From assembly GCA_002478145.1 (NCBI GenBank), contig DLMI01000018.1, positions 77,185 through 141,184 of the forward strand: a stretch of DNA of 64,000 nucleotides. Direction: 5' to 3'. The notes below the pieces were generated by a model, which worked only from the letters and a program-made list of their open reading frames with translations, ran no database searches and was not told where the DNA came from. Below are positions 36,382-45,064 of this stretch, piece after piece; within the stretch, counting starts at the first letter, position 1; the number at the start of each line of letters is the position of its first letter. A program made the position numbers and the translations under genes. The DNA comes from Acidobacteria bacterium UBA7540. GTDB taxonomy: Bacteria > Acidobacteriota > Terriglobia > UBA7540.

Positions 36382-39300
36382 TTACCTGGCCACGCTCGAA
36401 ACGCACTGCATCGTGGAAAGATAACCCTTTTGCAGAATGGGTGGGGCGCCCAGCGTGTCCAGGTCAAATTGCACCGTCACAGGCTTGCCGCTGGGAGCGG
36501 TAACGGGCCTTCCGCCCGCGACGCGCAGCACCCACTCAATGTTGTAAGTGGTCCCGGTTTGCTGCCACCTGTCAGCATCGGCAAAGAAGTGGAAGACTCC
36601 CCAGGTTCCATCGTAGCTCGGGAATCCCAATTCCGACCCACCTGAGATCTTCACCGTCAGGCTAACGCCCTGTGAGGTGGTGCCCGGCCACATAAACTGC
36701 TTGAATGCTGCGTTTCCGCCTTTGTAAGTCATGGCCTGGCCGTCGATGTTCATGGTCAGGCTGCCGACGCTCTCAGTCGGATGGGGGCGAAGCGCGTACT
36801 TGAATTGGATCTGCCCGGGTCCACCCGTGTAGAGAGCCCGCTGAAGGCTCATGGCCCGGTTGAAGAAGCTGAGGAATGCGGGATTTACCTGCTGATTGCC
36901 TGCGGGGTTTGGAGCATACCCAACCCCCTGAGGAAGCAGAAGGTTCTTCAGCGAGGCATTGTAGAACTGAGAGAGCGCGCCGTTGGCGGGATCAAAAAAC
37001 GCTGCAAGTTCCTGCGGCGAGGCGTCCACGGTGGCCTTGGCGTTAAAGGGAAACTTGGCTGCCAGAGGGCTCATTTGCGCGCACAAGCCTGCGCCACTCA
37101 CCGGCCCGGGGCGCAAGACCGCTGAGACCCAGGCGATGGGAGCAAGCAGCAGATTCTGAACCGTCCCGTCCACATGCGCTTCTTGGTCGATTTTGAATCC
37201 CTGGCCAATCTGCCGGGCAGCTTGCTGCGCCATCGAGGCAGGGCTCATGCACTGCTGTTTCGCAGCCTCCTTCTGCTCGGCGGGGCTATTGTTGACCTGG
37301 TCCAAACAGGCCTGGATTCCACTCAGACCGGAAACGTACTGGGAATTTTGGGGGCCGATATATTGGTCCTGGCAATTTGGTGAAACCACGACCTGGACAG
37401 GTTGGAAAGCTTTTGCGATGTCCGGCTGGTCAACGGCCGTATTCTGGGCTGCGGTGCAGAACAGAGCTAGCAGGGGAGACTGATTGCTCGAAGTCTTTGC
37501 GAGCTTTTGCGAGGCGTCGGGGAGGCTGTTGTAACGGACTACGTTCGCGCTCTTCAAGAATGCGCGCCATTGAGTGATATAGTCCTGCTGGTATCGAACT
37601 TGGAGGTCCTGTGCGAGCTTTGCGGTGTCCACATTCTGGGCACTCCCCGGGCCTAGTACCCACTCTTCTCCACTGAAATACCTGGGCAGATTCTTGAAGG
37701 CGTCCTGCATGAAGGCCCAGCCGGCTTTGGTAAAGGCGCCTTCCACTTCCTTTCCGTCAATGACGACTTCCGCAGAGCCGGGGAACTTGCGGTTAAAATT
37801 GATCGAGGGGTCGGCTTTTGAGGCTTCCGCCAGCATGAAGCGATATACGCGCTCAGCGCCTGAGAACTGTGAGAGGTAATTGCGAGCGCGCGCCACCGCG
37901 AGCGTGTCGTTCTCGGATGAATAGGGATTCGCCTCCTTGAGTTGGTCGCTATAGAAATCGAACTGTTTCTGTGCCAATTGCACCCGATCCGGGTCAATGT
38001 CCCGGCCCGCAGCCCAGGCCTTCAGGAGCACGGGGGAGAGGAACAGGCGGGTGCTCTTGTCGTGATTGGAGGTTGTAATCAGATAAGCTTTCAGAGTGTC
38101 GTACACCGGGCCGTACTGATCGTTTGGGCCAGGTGTGCCGGGAAGGGCAGAGAGCGTCTGCACAAGGGTGGCTTGCGTCTGTCCAAAGAGAAGCTTCCGG
38201 AAGTGTTGAAAATAGATCTTTCGGACATCCGGGTAAAGCGAACTTCCAGTGTATAAGCCCCAGCGCATCCCGAATGGCGCGCCCTCCCGTTCGTACTGGG
38301 CCAGAGTCTCAACCGACTGACGGAGGGTCTCAAGCCGGTTGAGGGCATCGAGGGAGGGGAGTTGCTGGGCCGTCAGTTGAACATTCGAAATCCCCTGAGC
38401 GGCATTCAGCACCTGCGATTCCAGGTTCTTGTTCTCAACGAACGAAACAATGAAACCAACAATGAAAATGAGCAGGAGCCCCGTCGCCGCGGCCAGCAGC
38501 ACCCTTCTCCATAGGCTCGTCTTGGTGCTGGAAGCGCTCGCGGTGAGGGCGGATGTATCTTTCAGAAGGATGTCATTAAAAAAATGGGGGAGGAAGGTCC
38601 ACTGCGCCACTCGGCGGCTCTCGCCCTTTTCCTCAGCCATGGCCGGTCGGGCAGGCTGGGCGGCGAGCTTCTGGACGTCGAATAACCCTGTGGCGCGGAG
38701 CGCCCCTTTGCCAGCAGCGGGATGAGTGAGCGGTTCGTCTCTTACCAGAGTGGGCGCGGGCGCACTAATGACAATGGGGCGAACTCCGCTGAAGTAGAAG
38801 CCGCGAAGGAACGGCCCGGTTCGCAACTGGCTAGGCCGGCAGAGGTCCACGAGCAACTGGACAAGCAGGGGCCGGAGTTTCCGGAATTCCCGTGGAAACT
38901 CGTATACGGAGGGGCGCTTGGTCGGGTCATATTCCCTCGGAAGGTACATGAGACGCTTTTCGGCCAGGGAATAGAAGAGATTATCGAAGGCGGCCGAGAC
39001 TCGAGCCGTTTCCTGCTCGGCGTAGACTTCCCCGGCGTAGGAGACCATGGGCAGCGTGGCGCCCATGACCAGAGTCGCCTCTTCGTTGGTCAAATTGCGA
39101 ACGTAATCCTGGAAGAATTGCAGTCGGTCGGCTCGCGTGAAGAGGACGTAAACCGGAAGGCTGATTCCCAGGAACTGAGAAATCTCGCGCAGCCGGGTGC
39201 GGAGCCGGTCGCTACTGGCGCCCATGGCTTCCGCCGCACCTGGTTTCATGAAGCTTTCACAGTCAACGCAAACCAAGGCCGCGCGCGGCGCCTGCGTTCC

Positions 39301-39867
39301 CTTGCCAAACACCGAATGCAGCCGGCCGGGAGCAAGCTTCTTCACGAGCTTTGCCCATCTAGCAGGTTCAGAGAGGAGTTGGCCGCCCGCCTCGGCAAAG
39401 ATAGACTGGCGCGTGAACCAAAGGTTCGCAGCCCGGGTGGGAATCGGGACCTTGTCCTGCCCGGTATGCCCGGCCAGCAACTCAGGGTCGAGACCTGAGT
39501 GCAGAACCACGCTGGTTTTTGCCGAGCCGCTTTCACCCACAACGAAGAACACCGGCAGATTGCCGATCCTCGCATTGCGGCCAAGTTGGGAGCCCTGGAG
39601 GCGGGACTCGGCTTCGCGAATCAGGACCTCGATTTCACCAGTCCCGCCGCTTGCCCCTTGGGCCATTTCCGCAGCGCGTTCTTTGTCCCGTACCCTGAGC
39701 CACCACACGATGGTGATGAACGCCGCAATACCGATCAGGGCCAGGACGATGCGCAGTATCCAAAGGCTGTTCCCCTGCAAGTGCAGCCAGGAGGCGATAA
39801 ACCAGGATAGGACCAGCCAGACAATAAGCGCCAAAGCGGCAATCCAATACTTTAAGGTGTTATTCAC
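36382..39867 (-). CDS. tssM: TssM (IcmF) T6SS inner-membrane protein
   Basis: The 1161-residue protein has two N-terminal membrane segments (residues about 8-30 and 36-58) and a cytoplasmic GTPase-like part with Walker A GESGSAKTS near residue 111. A third membrane segment lies near 449-472 (VLLAAATGLLLIFIVGFIVS), followed by the large periplasmic domain that ends with IcmF/VasK-type motifs. TssM, TssL and normally TssJ build the trans-envelope complex. Transcription runs tssK, tssL, tssM from right to left, and the tssL stop lies 9 bases before this start. The length is typical. Confidence 0.94.
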   Translation of the reverse strand: MNNTLKYWIAALALIVWLVLSWFIASWLHLQGNSLWILRIVLALIGIAAFITIVWWLRVRDKERAAEMAQGASGGTGEIEVLIREAESRLQGSQLGRNARIGNLPVFFVVGESGSAKTSVVLHSGLDPELLAGHTGQDKVPIPTRAANLWFTRQSIFAEAGGQLLSEPARWAKLVKKLAPGRLHSVFGKGTQAPRAALVCVDCESFMKPGAAEAMGASSDRLRTRLREISQFLGISLPVYVLFTRADRLQFFQDYVRNLTNEEATLVMGATLPMVSYAGEVYAEQETARVSAAFDNLFYSLAEKRLMYLPREYDPTKRPSVYEFPREFRKLRPLLVQLLVDLCRPSQLRTGPFLRGFYFSGVRPIVISAPAPTLVRDEPLTHPAAGKGALRATGLFDVQKLAAQPARPAMAEEKGESRRVAQWTFLPHFFNDILLKDTSALTASASSTKTSLWRRVLLAAATGLLLIFIVGFIVSFVENKNLESQVLNAAQGISNVQLTAQQLPSLDALNRLETLRQSVETLAQYEREGAPFGMRWGLYTGSSLYPDVRKIYFQHFRKLLFGQTQATLVQTLSALPGTPGPNDQYGPVYDTLKAYLITTSNHDKSTRLFLSPVLLKAWAAGRDIDPDRVQLAQKQFDFYSDQLKEANPYSSENDTLAVARARNYLSQFSGAERVYRFMLAEASKADPSINFNRKFPGSAEVVIDGKEVEGAFTKAGWAFMQDAFKNLPRYFSGEEWVLGPGSAQNVDTAKLAQDLQVRYQQDYITQWRAFLKSANVVRYNSLPDASQKLAKTSSNQSPLLALFCTAAQNTAVDQPDIAKAFQPVQVVVSPNCQDQYIGPQNSQYVSGLSGIQACLDQVNNSPAEQKEAAKQQCMSPASMAQQAARQIGQGFKIDQEAHVDGTVQNLLLAPIAWVSAVLRPGPVSGAGLCAQMSPLAAKFPFNAKATVDASPQELAAFFDPANGALSQFYNASLKNLLLPQGVGYAPNPAGNQQVNPAFLSFFNRAMSLQRALYTGGPGQIQFKYALRPHPTESVGSLTMNIDGQAMTYKGGNAAFKQFMWPGTTSQGVSLTVKISGGSELGFPSYDGTWGVFHFFADADRWQQTGTTYNIEWVLRVAGGRPVTAPSGKPVTVQFDLDTLGAPPILQKGYLSTMQCVSSVAR

Positions 39868-39876
39868 GGCAACTCC

Positions 39877-40659
39877 CTACTGTGTTGTGATGGAGGCTGT
39901 GGAGTGCAAACCGGATGCGCCCGACATCAAGGCGAACTTGAAGCCGACAAACAATAACAGAGCCAGAAGAAGAAACCCCACCGCCCCGAAGGCCAGCCTG
40001 CGCACCCAAGGGTCGTAGGCCCTTGGCCGCACCGCATCCCGTGGAGGCGACCAGTTCGGTGACAGCGGGCGTACTCCTCCACGAATGCGCTGCATCTTAT
40101 CCGCTATCGCCTCCAACACTGCATGTATGCCCTCTTGGCCGCTGAGGCTGTAACGGCCGCGGTACCCCAGCAGGAGACACAGGGCAAAGACCTCCAGCGT
40201 ATCGGCGAGCTGGGGGGAATCGCTACGGGCAAGAAGGCGGTCAATGCACTGAAAGAAAATCTCTCCTGCTGTATGCCCGCCGAACAATTCCTCCTGCAAG
40301 GGCATACGAGGCCAATCGGCGAAGACAGGATTATTGGAGTTGAGAATAGACTCGTCCAGGAACGCCACGATGGCAAACGTGGCTAGCCGGGTGTCTTCAA
40401 CGGGATAGCCTTTTGACGTAGCCTCCGACTCGGCCGCGCTAATCCCTGCCTTCATCTGCTTGCGGAATGCGCCTGCATCCGTGGCGGCCTGGCGATTTGA
40501 GCGGAGGCGCGTAATTGCCGTCAGAACCTCCTGATAAATCAGGGCCAGGTTTTCACGGCCTTGCGCCGGGGAAGAGCCGGGGCTTTGAGGAATTGCTGCT
40601 TGGGACGGATATACACCCACTTTGGACCTCTTATGGAGAGCTGTAAAATACGGCGACAT
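39877..40659 (-). CDS. tssL: TssL (DotU/IcmH) T6SS inner-membrane protein
   Basis: The 260-residue protein has the DotU domain (YPVEDTRLATFAIVAFLDES, then WPRMPLQEELFGGHTAGEIF and LGYRGRYSLSG) and a single C-terminal membrane segment (FGAVGFLLLALLLFVGFKFA, residues about 220-240). It is the short form without an OmpA-like peptidoglycan-binding extension. It acts with TssM in the inner membrane and contacts the baseplate through TssK. It sits between tssK (90 bases upstream) and tssM. Confidence 0.94.
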   Translation of the reverse strand: MSPYFTALHKRSKVGVYPSQAAIPQSPGSSPAQGRENLALIYQEVLTAITRLRSNRQAATDAGAFRKQMKAGISAAESEATSKGYPVEDTRLATFAIVAFLDESILNSNNPVFADWPRMPLQEELFGGHTAGEIFFQCIDRLLARSDSPQLADTLEVFALCLLLGYRGRYSLSGQEGIHAVLEAIADKMQRIRGGVRPLSPNWSPPRDAVRPRAYDPWVRRLAFGAVGFLLLALLLFVGFKFALMSGASGLHSTASITTQ

Positions 40660-40749
40660 TCATTCTCCATAGTGTCGCTCTGTGAGCGGCGAACAACGCC
40701 GGTCGCAGACCGGGGCTATAAGAGAAATCGTCGCACCATCTTGCCAACC

Positions 40750-42108
40750 TCATTGGTTTTCCAAGACGACCAGGAGTTCGACCTGCGGGCTGGGGATGTC
40801 TCCCGGAATGTAAATCCCGACGCGGCGGGTTTGAACAATATGATCCCAGCAAGGACCCGTCCTGCTGATGGCGAAGTATTGACTTTCCACTCGCGCGGAT
40901 ACCGCCGAGGGAGGTACGGACATGTGCGTGAGCGCCATGCCAGGCAGTGCTCTTTTGACCAGTTGTGGCACAAACTGAGCGGAACAAACTTTGACCAGTT
41001 GTATCGTCCTGGTAATCACTTCTGCGTCACCGATGGCCGAGTGAACGGAGAGGAGCCAGCGGGCCCGGTCCAAGCAGCGTTGATCGGTGACATCGCCCTC
41101 GTAGAAGTAATTGGCGACGGAGCGGAGCGGAATGGGAATGCAATTCGACGGCGCCAGCAACTCGAGGTGCGCCCGGATGTGCCTTTCGATGTCTGCAAAG
41201 CACTTGTCGAGTGCGAGGTGATTGTAAAGTGGAAGATTCGAGGGGTGGGAGTCCAAGGCGAAAGTGCAAAGCGCACCCCCCAGTCGGAGGAGCTCTGTGA
41301 AGAGCTCGGCAGGGTGCCCGCTTTGTGAAACGAACATATGACGCAGCGGGCCCAGACTGGAGTTTATGGCGTGCAGGAACCAGAAGCGGCTGACCTCTTG
41401 AGCCGAAAGCCCCGTCTGAAACTTCCCGCGCCCCCGATTATCAAGGGAAACCGTCGCGCTCTTCTCCTGAAGAATGTCGATCAGGCGGCGGGTCATCATC
41501 ATCAGTGTTTGACTGGCGCTGATCTGGAGGCAGGGCGGGATGAAGCCTTCGTCGTAAACGTAGTTGCCCGATCCGTCTCTTTTGATGCGTCCGATCGGCA
41601 AGGTCTGCAATTCCCCGGCATCCTCCGTATCCAGGAGCAGTCGTATGTTCTTTCGTCCCAGTTTGAGCGGCTTCTCATCCAGGCCGGTATTCTCATCAGG
41701 AAGGATTTTTTCTTCGGCAATATACCTCGTCCGCCCTTTGTCTTGCTCATCGGGAAAAGAGCAATTCGCAGCCCCAAGCCTGTGTGGCGGGACCGTCAGG
41801 AGCACCGTCAGGTTCTCGCGAATGGGCGGGAAAAGGTCGCTAATATTGCGCGGCGAGGGAACGGGATCACTCTCCGGAATATTGAAGGTGAGCCCGTCCT
41901 GAAAAATGCCGCGTGCATGCACTAGGGCTACCGTGCCGTTGCGAAGAGCTTCCCCATCCAGTTCGAGCCCGACCAGTCCATAGGGCTCAAACCATAAGTT
42001 CGAGATCTCGAAATGCGTGACTTCTTCGAAAAAGCGACCCTGCACTTGAAAGTGGTGCGGCCCCAGATACATGCCCTCCGACCACACAACCTTGGAAAGT
42101 TGCTTCAT
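40750..42108 (-). CDS. tssK: TssK, T6SS baseplate-to-membrane connector
   Basis: The 452-residue TssK protein has the N-terminal KVVWSEGMYLGPHHFQVQ signature, followed by RFFEEVTHFE. A central part includes SRFWFLHAINSSLGPLRHMF. TssK trimers link the wedge (TssF/G) to TssL/TssM. It is first in the - strand operon tssK-tssL-tssM. A second, divergent tssK lies at 45065-46420. The length is normal. Confidence 0.94.
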   Translation of the reverse strand: MKQLSKVVWSEGMYLGPHHFQVQGRFFEEVTHFEISNLWFEPYGLVGLELDGEALRNGTVALVHARGIFQDGLTFNIPESDPVPSPRNISDLFPPIRENLTVLLTVPPHRLGAANCSFPDEQDKGRTRYIAEEKILPDENTGLDEKPLKLGRKNIRLLLDTEDAGELQTLPIGRIKRDGSGNYVYDEGFIPPCLQISASQTLMMMTRRLIDILQEKSATVSLDNRGRGKFQTGLSAQEVSRFWFLHAINSSLGPLRHMFVSQSGHPAELFTELLRLGGALCTFALDSHPSNLPLYNHLALDKCFADIERHIRAHLELLAPSNCIPIPLRSVANYFYEGDVTDQRCLDRARWLLSVHSAIGDAEVITRTIQLVKVCSAQFVPQLVKRALPGMALTHMSVPPSAVSARVESQYFAISRTGPCWDHIVQTRRVGIYIPGDIPSPQVELLVVLENQ

Positions 42109-42550
42109 AGAGTTGATCCGATAGCTCTAAGATTTCCTTTATCTTTGCCTGCCGCAGCCCAAACGACTACCTAAAGTCTTCTCCGCTGCTTTGCGGGTTC
42201 GTTTCCTCAAGCCCGAGTGGCAGCCCCGTTTCGAGACCATCAATCACCGTTCCTCGTGGCAGGAGGAACGGAGTGCCGCCTGGAGGTGAGCATAACATAA
42301 ATTAAGCTTGGCTTCATGCTGGCTGCAACGTTAATATTACAACATCTCAGGTCAAGGCAGAACTCTTTCGCGATTGCGTGCCCATGATGCAGGAGATGCG
42401 GATCACAATTCTGACTCATGAATTGGCCCCTTCCGTTTCCTTACGGCTTGCAGCCAACTCCTTACTGCCTTCCGTTCTTGAAGAGCTGCAAGTCTCCTGC
42501 CACCTTGCCCCTGAAACCTGACACCTGTCTTTTCGGCGGAGTTGCTAAGG

Positions 42551-42579
42551 TTGTACAACTAATTTCATGATAATATAAA
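42551..42579 (+). promoter_or_regulatory. Possible promoter for the scaffold gene
   Basis: In an AT-rich island 30-55 bases before the scaffold gene, TTGTAC and TATAAA are separated by 17 bases. The -35 match is weak. The rest of the divergent region 42109-42605 holds a hairpin (CCGTTCCTC with GAGGAACGG, 42247-42271) and no gene. Confidence 0.35.
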
Positions 42580-42605
42580 TATCAAACGAAGATGGTGGAT
42601 CAGCC

Positions 42606-44582
42606 ATGGATTTTCAGGGAAGATACCAGATTCTGGAAATGCTGAGTGACGGGGAAGCGAGGACCTTCAAGGCGCTCCAGACTTCGTCCGGCCGCATCGT
42701 ACTCCTACACCAACTTTGGGAGGAGCGGACTCCTCCCAATCAGCCTGATTTGGCCTCACTGGTTTTCGGGTTCCTCCGACGCGCGACTGCCGAAGAAATG
42801 AAGAGTTTGGTCGACATGGGCGAAGAGGCGAACCGCGTGTTCGTCGTGACCGAGGATCTGCCTGAGTGTCAGGACCTTCGACAATGGCTCCAATCAGCGC
42901 CAGGGACGCTGGGAACGGCAGGGAAGGCGAGTGTGCCCAAATCTGCTCCAAGTGGTGATTCCAGCGCAATCGCAGCAACCAGGGGCTTGGTCTCGCACGC
43001 AAGGCAAGAGGATTTGGCTTCGCCTGGACCCACGCAGCTTTTCACAACCCCGAAAGTTATTGCCGACCAGACGTTATCTGCATCTGAAGAAAAACCTGCG
43101 AGCACCCCGACAACACATCCAGAACCTGCCGTTGAACCGGGGACTTTTGCGAGCCCTGCCAAACTCGCGGGAGACTTAGGAGGGCTCTCAGAAGGCGAGG
43201 TTTTGAAGGCAGCGGAGCCCCCAGTTGCGCCACCTCCACCCTCGAGGGAAAGGGGTGAGGTCAGCGAGTTCACAAGGGCCTTCTTCGGCAAGGACATGCC
43301 GGCGCCGAAGGCGGCTAGGCCCGTTTCCTCCCCACCTGAAAAGCCGAGCGCACCCCCAGCCCGGACCGCGGAAAAGCCTCCCGACCGCCAGCTTCCGGCT
43401 GGCTTCGAAGTGGTTTTCGAGAGCCGCAAACAGCAGCCTCGCGTTCCCGCACCGCCGGCACGTAAGGAGCCTCTACCGCCTCCGCCCCCCGCGCCGGGTC
43501 GTGAGGAAGGGGCGCCGGGAGAATTTACACGAATCTTCTATGGTCGGGACGAATCGAAGGGCATACCACCCAGCCCTGAACCCGCCGCCGAGAGAACGCG
43601 CTTGCCTTCTCTAGCCCCTGCCCAACCATCTCAATCCGAGGGTTCTCGGGAATTCACGAGACTCTTCAAGGCTGCGCATGTGAAGGAGCCGCCACCTGCT
43701 GCGCCCTCTGTCGAGGCCAAGCCGACCCGTGAGCGTCCGCCTCAATCTCCCCCACCTCCACCCTCTGCCGTGGAATCTGAAGGTCCGGGTGAGTTCACGC
43801 GAATGTTCCACGCTGGCCCGCAGCCGACCCGGCCAGCGGGACCTTCGATCCCCACCAGTTCGCCCAGGCCGCTGGTTCCATTGTCCGGTTCCTCGAGCCA
43901 GCAAGGTCCCGGGGAATTGACGCAATTGATTCAGGGGTACCAGCCGCAGAAGAGTGGACCGACACTTCCAGTGGTCCAGCGACCCGAACCAGTGGCCCCG
44001 CCTCCGCCCCCGGCGGCCGATAAAGCAAAACCTGGCGCATTCACCCTGATCTTCCAGCGGCCGTCTGAACCGACAACCCCGCCGCCTCCTGCTGTACTGT
44101 CACCACCGGTTGTACAAACTCCACCGACTGCCCCGCAATCACCCGAGGAGGATGAGTACATGCGCATGTTTGAGCTTCCCGGTGGAGGTGCAGGCGCGCC
44201 ACCGCAGGGTGCTCCGCAGGCGCCACCTCCGGCAGTACCACAACCGGCCGCAGGGCGTGCCGCGCCGGTGATCCCCATGGTGTCTGTTTCGCCTCCTGTG
44301 GCTCCCAGCATGCCCTACGTTCAACCACCTGTGGTGCCTCAGCCGCAACCATACCAGATACCCGCCCCGCAGTTTCAACAGCCTGCCGTGCCTTCCCCAT
44401 TCGTTACGCCTCCACAACCTGTGATGCCGCAGATGCAGCCGATGGCCGTTCCCGTGCCCGTGGCGCCTCAGGTAGCGCCCCCCCAAAGCGGCAAGAGCAA
44501 ATTCCTTGTACCGCTCATCATTTTGGGAGGACTGTTCTTGATTGCGGTGGTATTGATTCTTTTCTTTGCTCTTAAACACTAG
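42606..44582 (+). CDS. Proline-rich membrane scaffold with seven EFTRxF-type motifs
   Basis: The 658-residue protein starts with about 100 residues resembling the N-lobe of a Hanks kinase (GRYQILEMLSDGEARTFKAL, later VFVVTEDLPECQDLRQWL). Catalytic HRD and DFG motifs are absent. A very Pro-rich region follows, holding a repeated motif: SEFTRAF, GEFTRIF, REFTRLF, GEFTRMF, GELTQLI, GAFTLIF and DEYMRMF. One membrane segment closes the protein (PLIILGGLFLIAVVLILFFA). Cytoplasmic placement is expected. The repeated Thr could be phosphorylated by the kinases of this locus, making it a docking scaffold for T6SS or signalling proteins (inference). It lies between the two tssK genes. Confidence 0.65.
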   Translation: MDFQGRYQILEMLSDGEARTFKALQTSSGRIVLLHQLWEERTPPNQPDLASLVFGFLRRATAEEMKSLVDMGEEANRVFVVTEDLPECQDLRQWLQSAPGTLGTAGKASVPKSAPSGDSSAIAATRGLVSHARQEDLASPGPTQLFTTPKVIADQTLSASEEKPASTPTTHPEPAVEPGTFASPAKLAGDLGGLSEGEVLKAAEPPVAPPPPSRERGEVSEFTRAFFGKDMPAPKAARPVSSPPEKPSAPPARTAEKPPDRQLPAGFEVVFESRKQQPRVPAPPARKEPLPPPPPAPGREEGAPGEFTRIFYGRDESKGIPPSPEPAAERTRLPSLAPAQPSQSEGSREFTRLFKAAHVKEPPPAAPSVEAKPTRERPPQSPPPPPSAVESEGPGEFTRMFHAGPQPTRPAGPSIPTSSPRPLVPLSGSSSQQGPGELTQLIQGYQPQKSGPTLPVVQRPEPVAPPPPPAADKAKPGAFTLIFQRPSEPTTPPPPAVLSPPVVQTPPTAPQSPEEDEYMRMFELPGGGAGAPPQGAPQAPPPAVPQPAAGRAAPVIPMVSVSPPVAPSMPYVQPPVVPQPQPYQIPAPQFQQPAVPSPFVTPPQPVMPQMQPMAVPVPVAPQVAPPQSGKSKFLVPLIILGGLFLIAVVLILFFALKH

Positions 44583-44730
44583 CCAAACGGATTTGAAATT
44601 CTCCGCCCTCCTGAGGCAGTCGAGGGTCGAGAGTCGAAAGTCGAAAAGCGCGATACCGCGAGAATGTGTGCGACAACCCGCGCAGAGTTTGGCGGTAAGG
44701 ATTTAACCCGCATTTCTCACCACGGGTCCG

Positions 44731-44885
44731 GAAGGGCGGGGCTTCAGCCCCGCCGTCACAAGGCCTTCCTGATTATTGCAGTGTCCCGTGCCCCGCGCAG
44801 TCCCGCAGGCGCGGGACTGCGCGGGGCACGGGACCAACAGAGGGGGAGAGCCGCGATTTCGGCGGGGCTGAAGCCCCGCCCTTTC
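44731..44885. repeat. Nested palindromic element
   Basis: The outer arms (44731-44754 and 44861-44885) are inverted copies of a GGCGGGGCTTCAGCCCCGCC hairpin. Between them lies a perfect 24-base inverted repeat (44783-44806 and 44811-44834) with a 4-base loop. Short mirrored repeats (CAGCCGTCAGCCCTCAG and CTGATGGCTGACGGCTG) follow near 44988-45052. No gene was seen between 44583 and 45064. Confidence 0.75.
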
Positions 44886-45064
44886 GGCAGTCCCCTAAGA
44901 GCGTCCAAACGTGGTGACAAATCCGGGCTAACTGGCCAAGGGCTCCGGCCTTTATATCCTGGCGGCGAGAAGCCAGGAGAGTGATCTCAGCCGTCAGCCC
45001 TCAGCAAGAGCACCCCATTCTTGTAACTGAAAGCTGATGGCTGACGGCTGCCTTAACGGCAGAA

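Noticed and set aside
38722..39498. 258-codon frame opposite tssM
   Set aside because: Antisense shadow of the clearly coding TssM; low-complexity translation.
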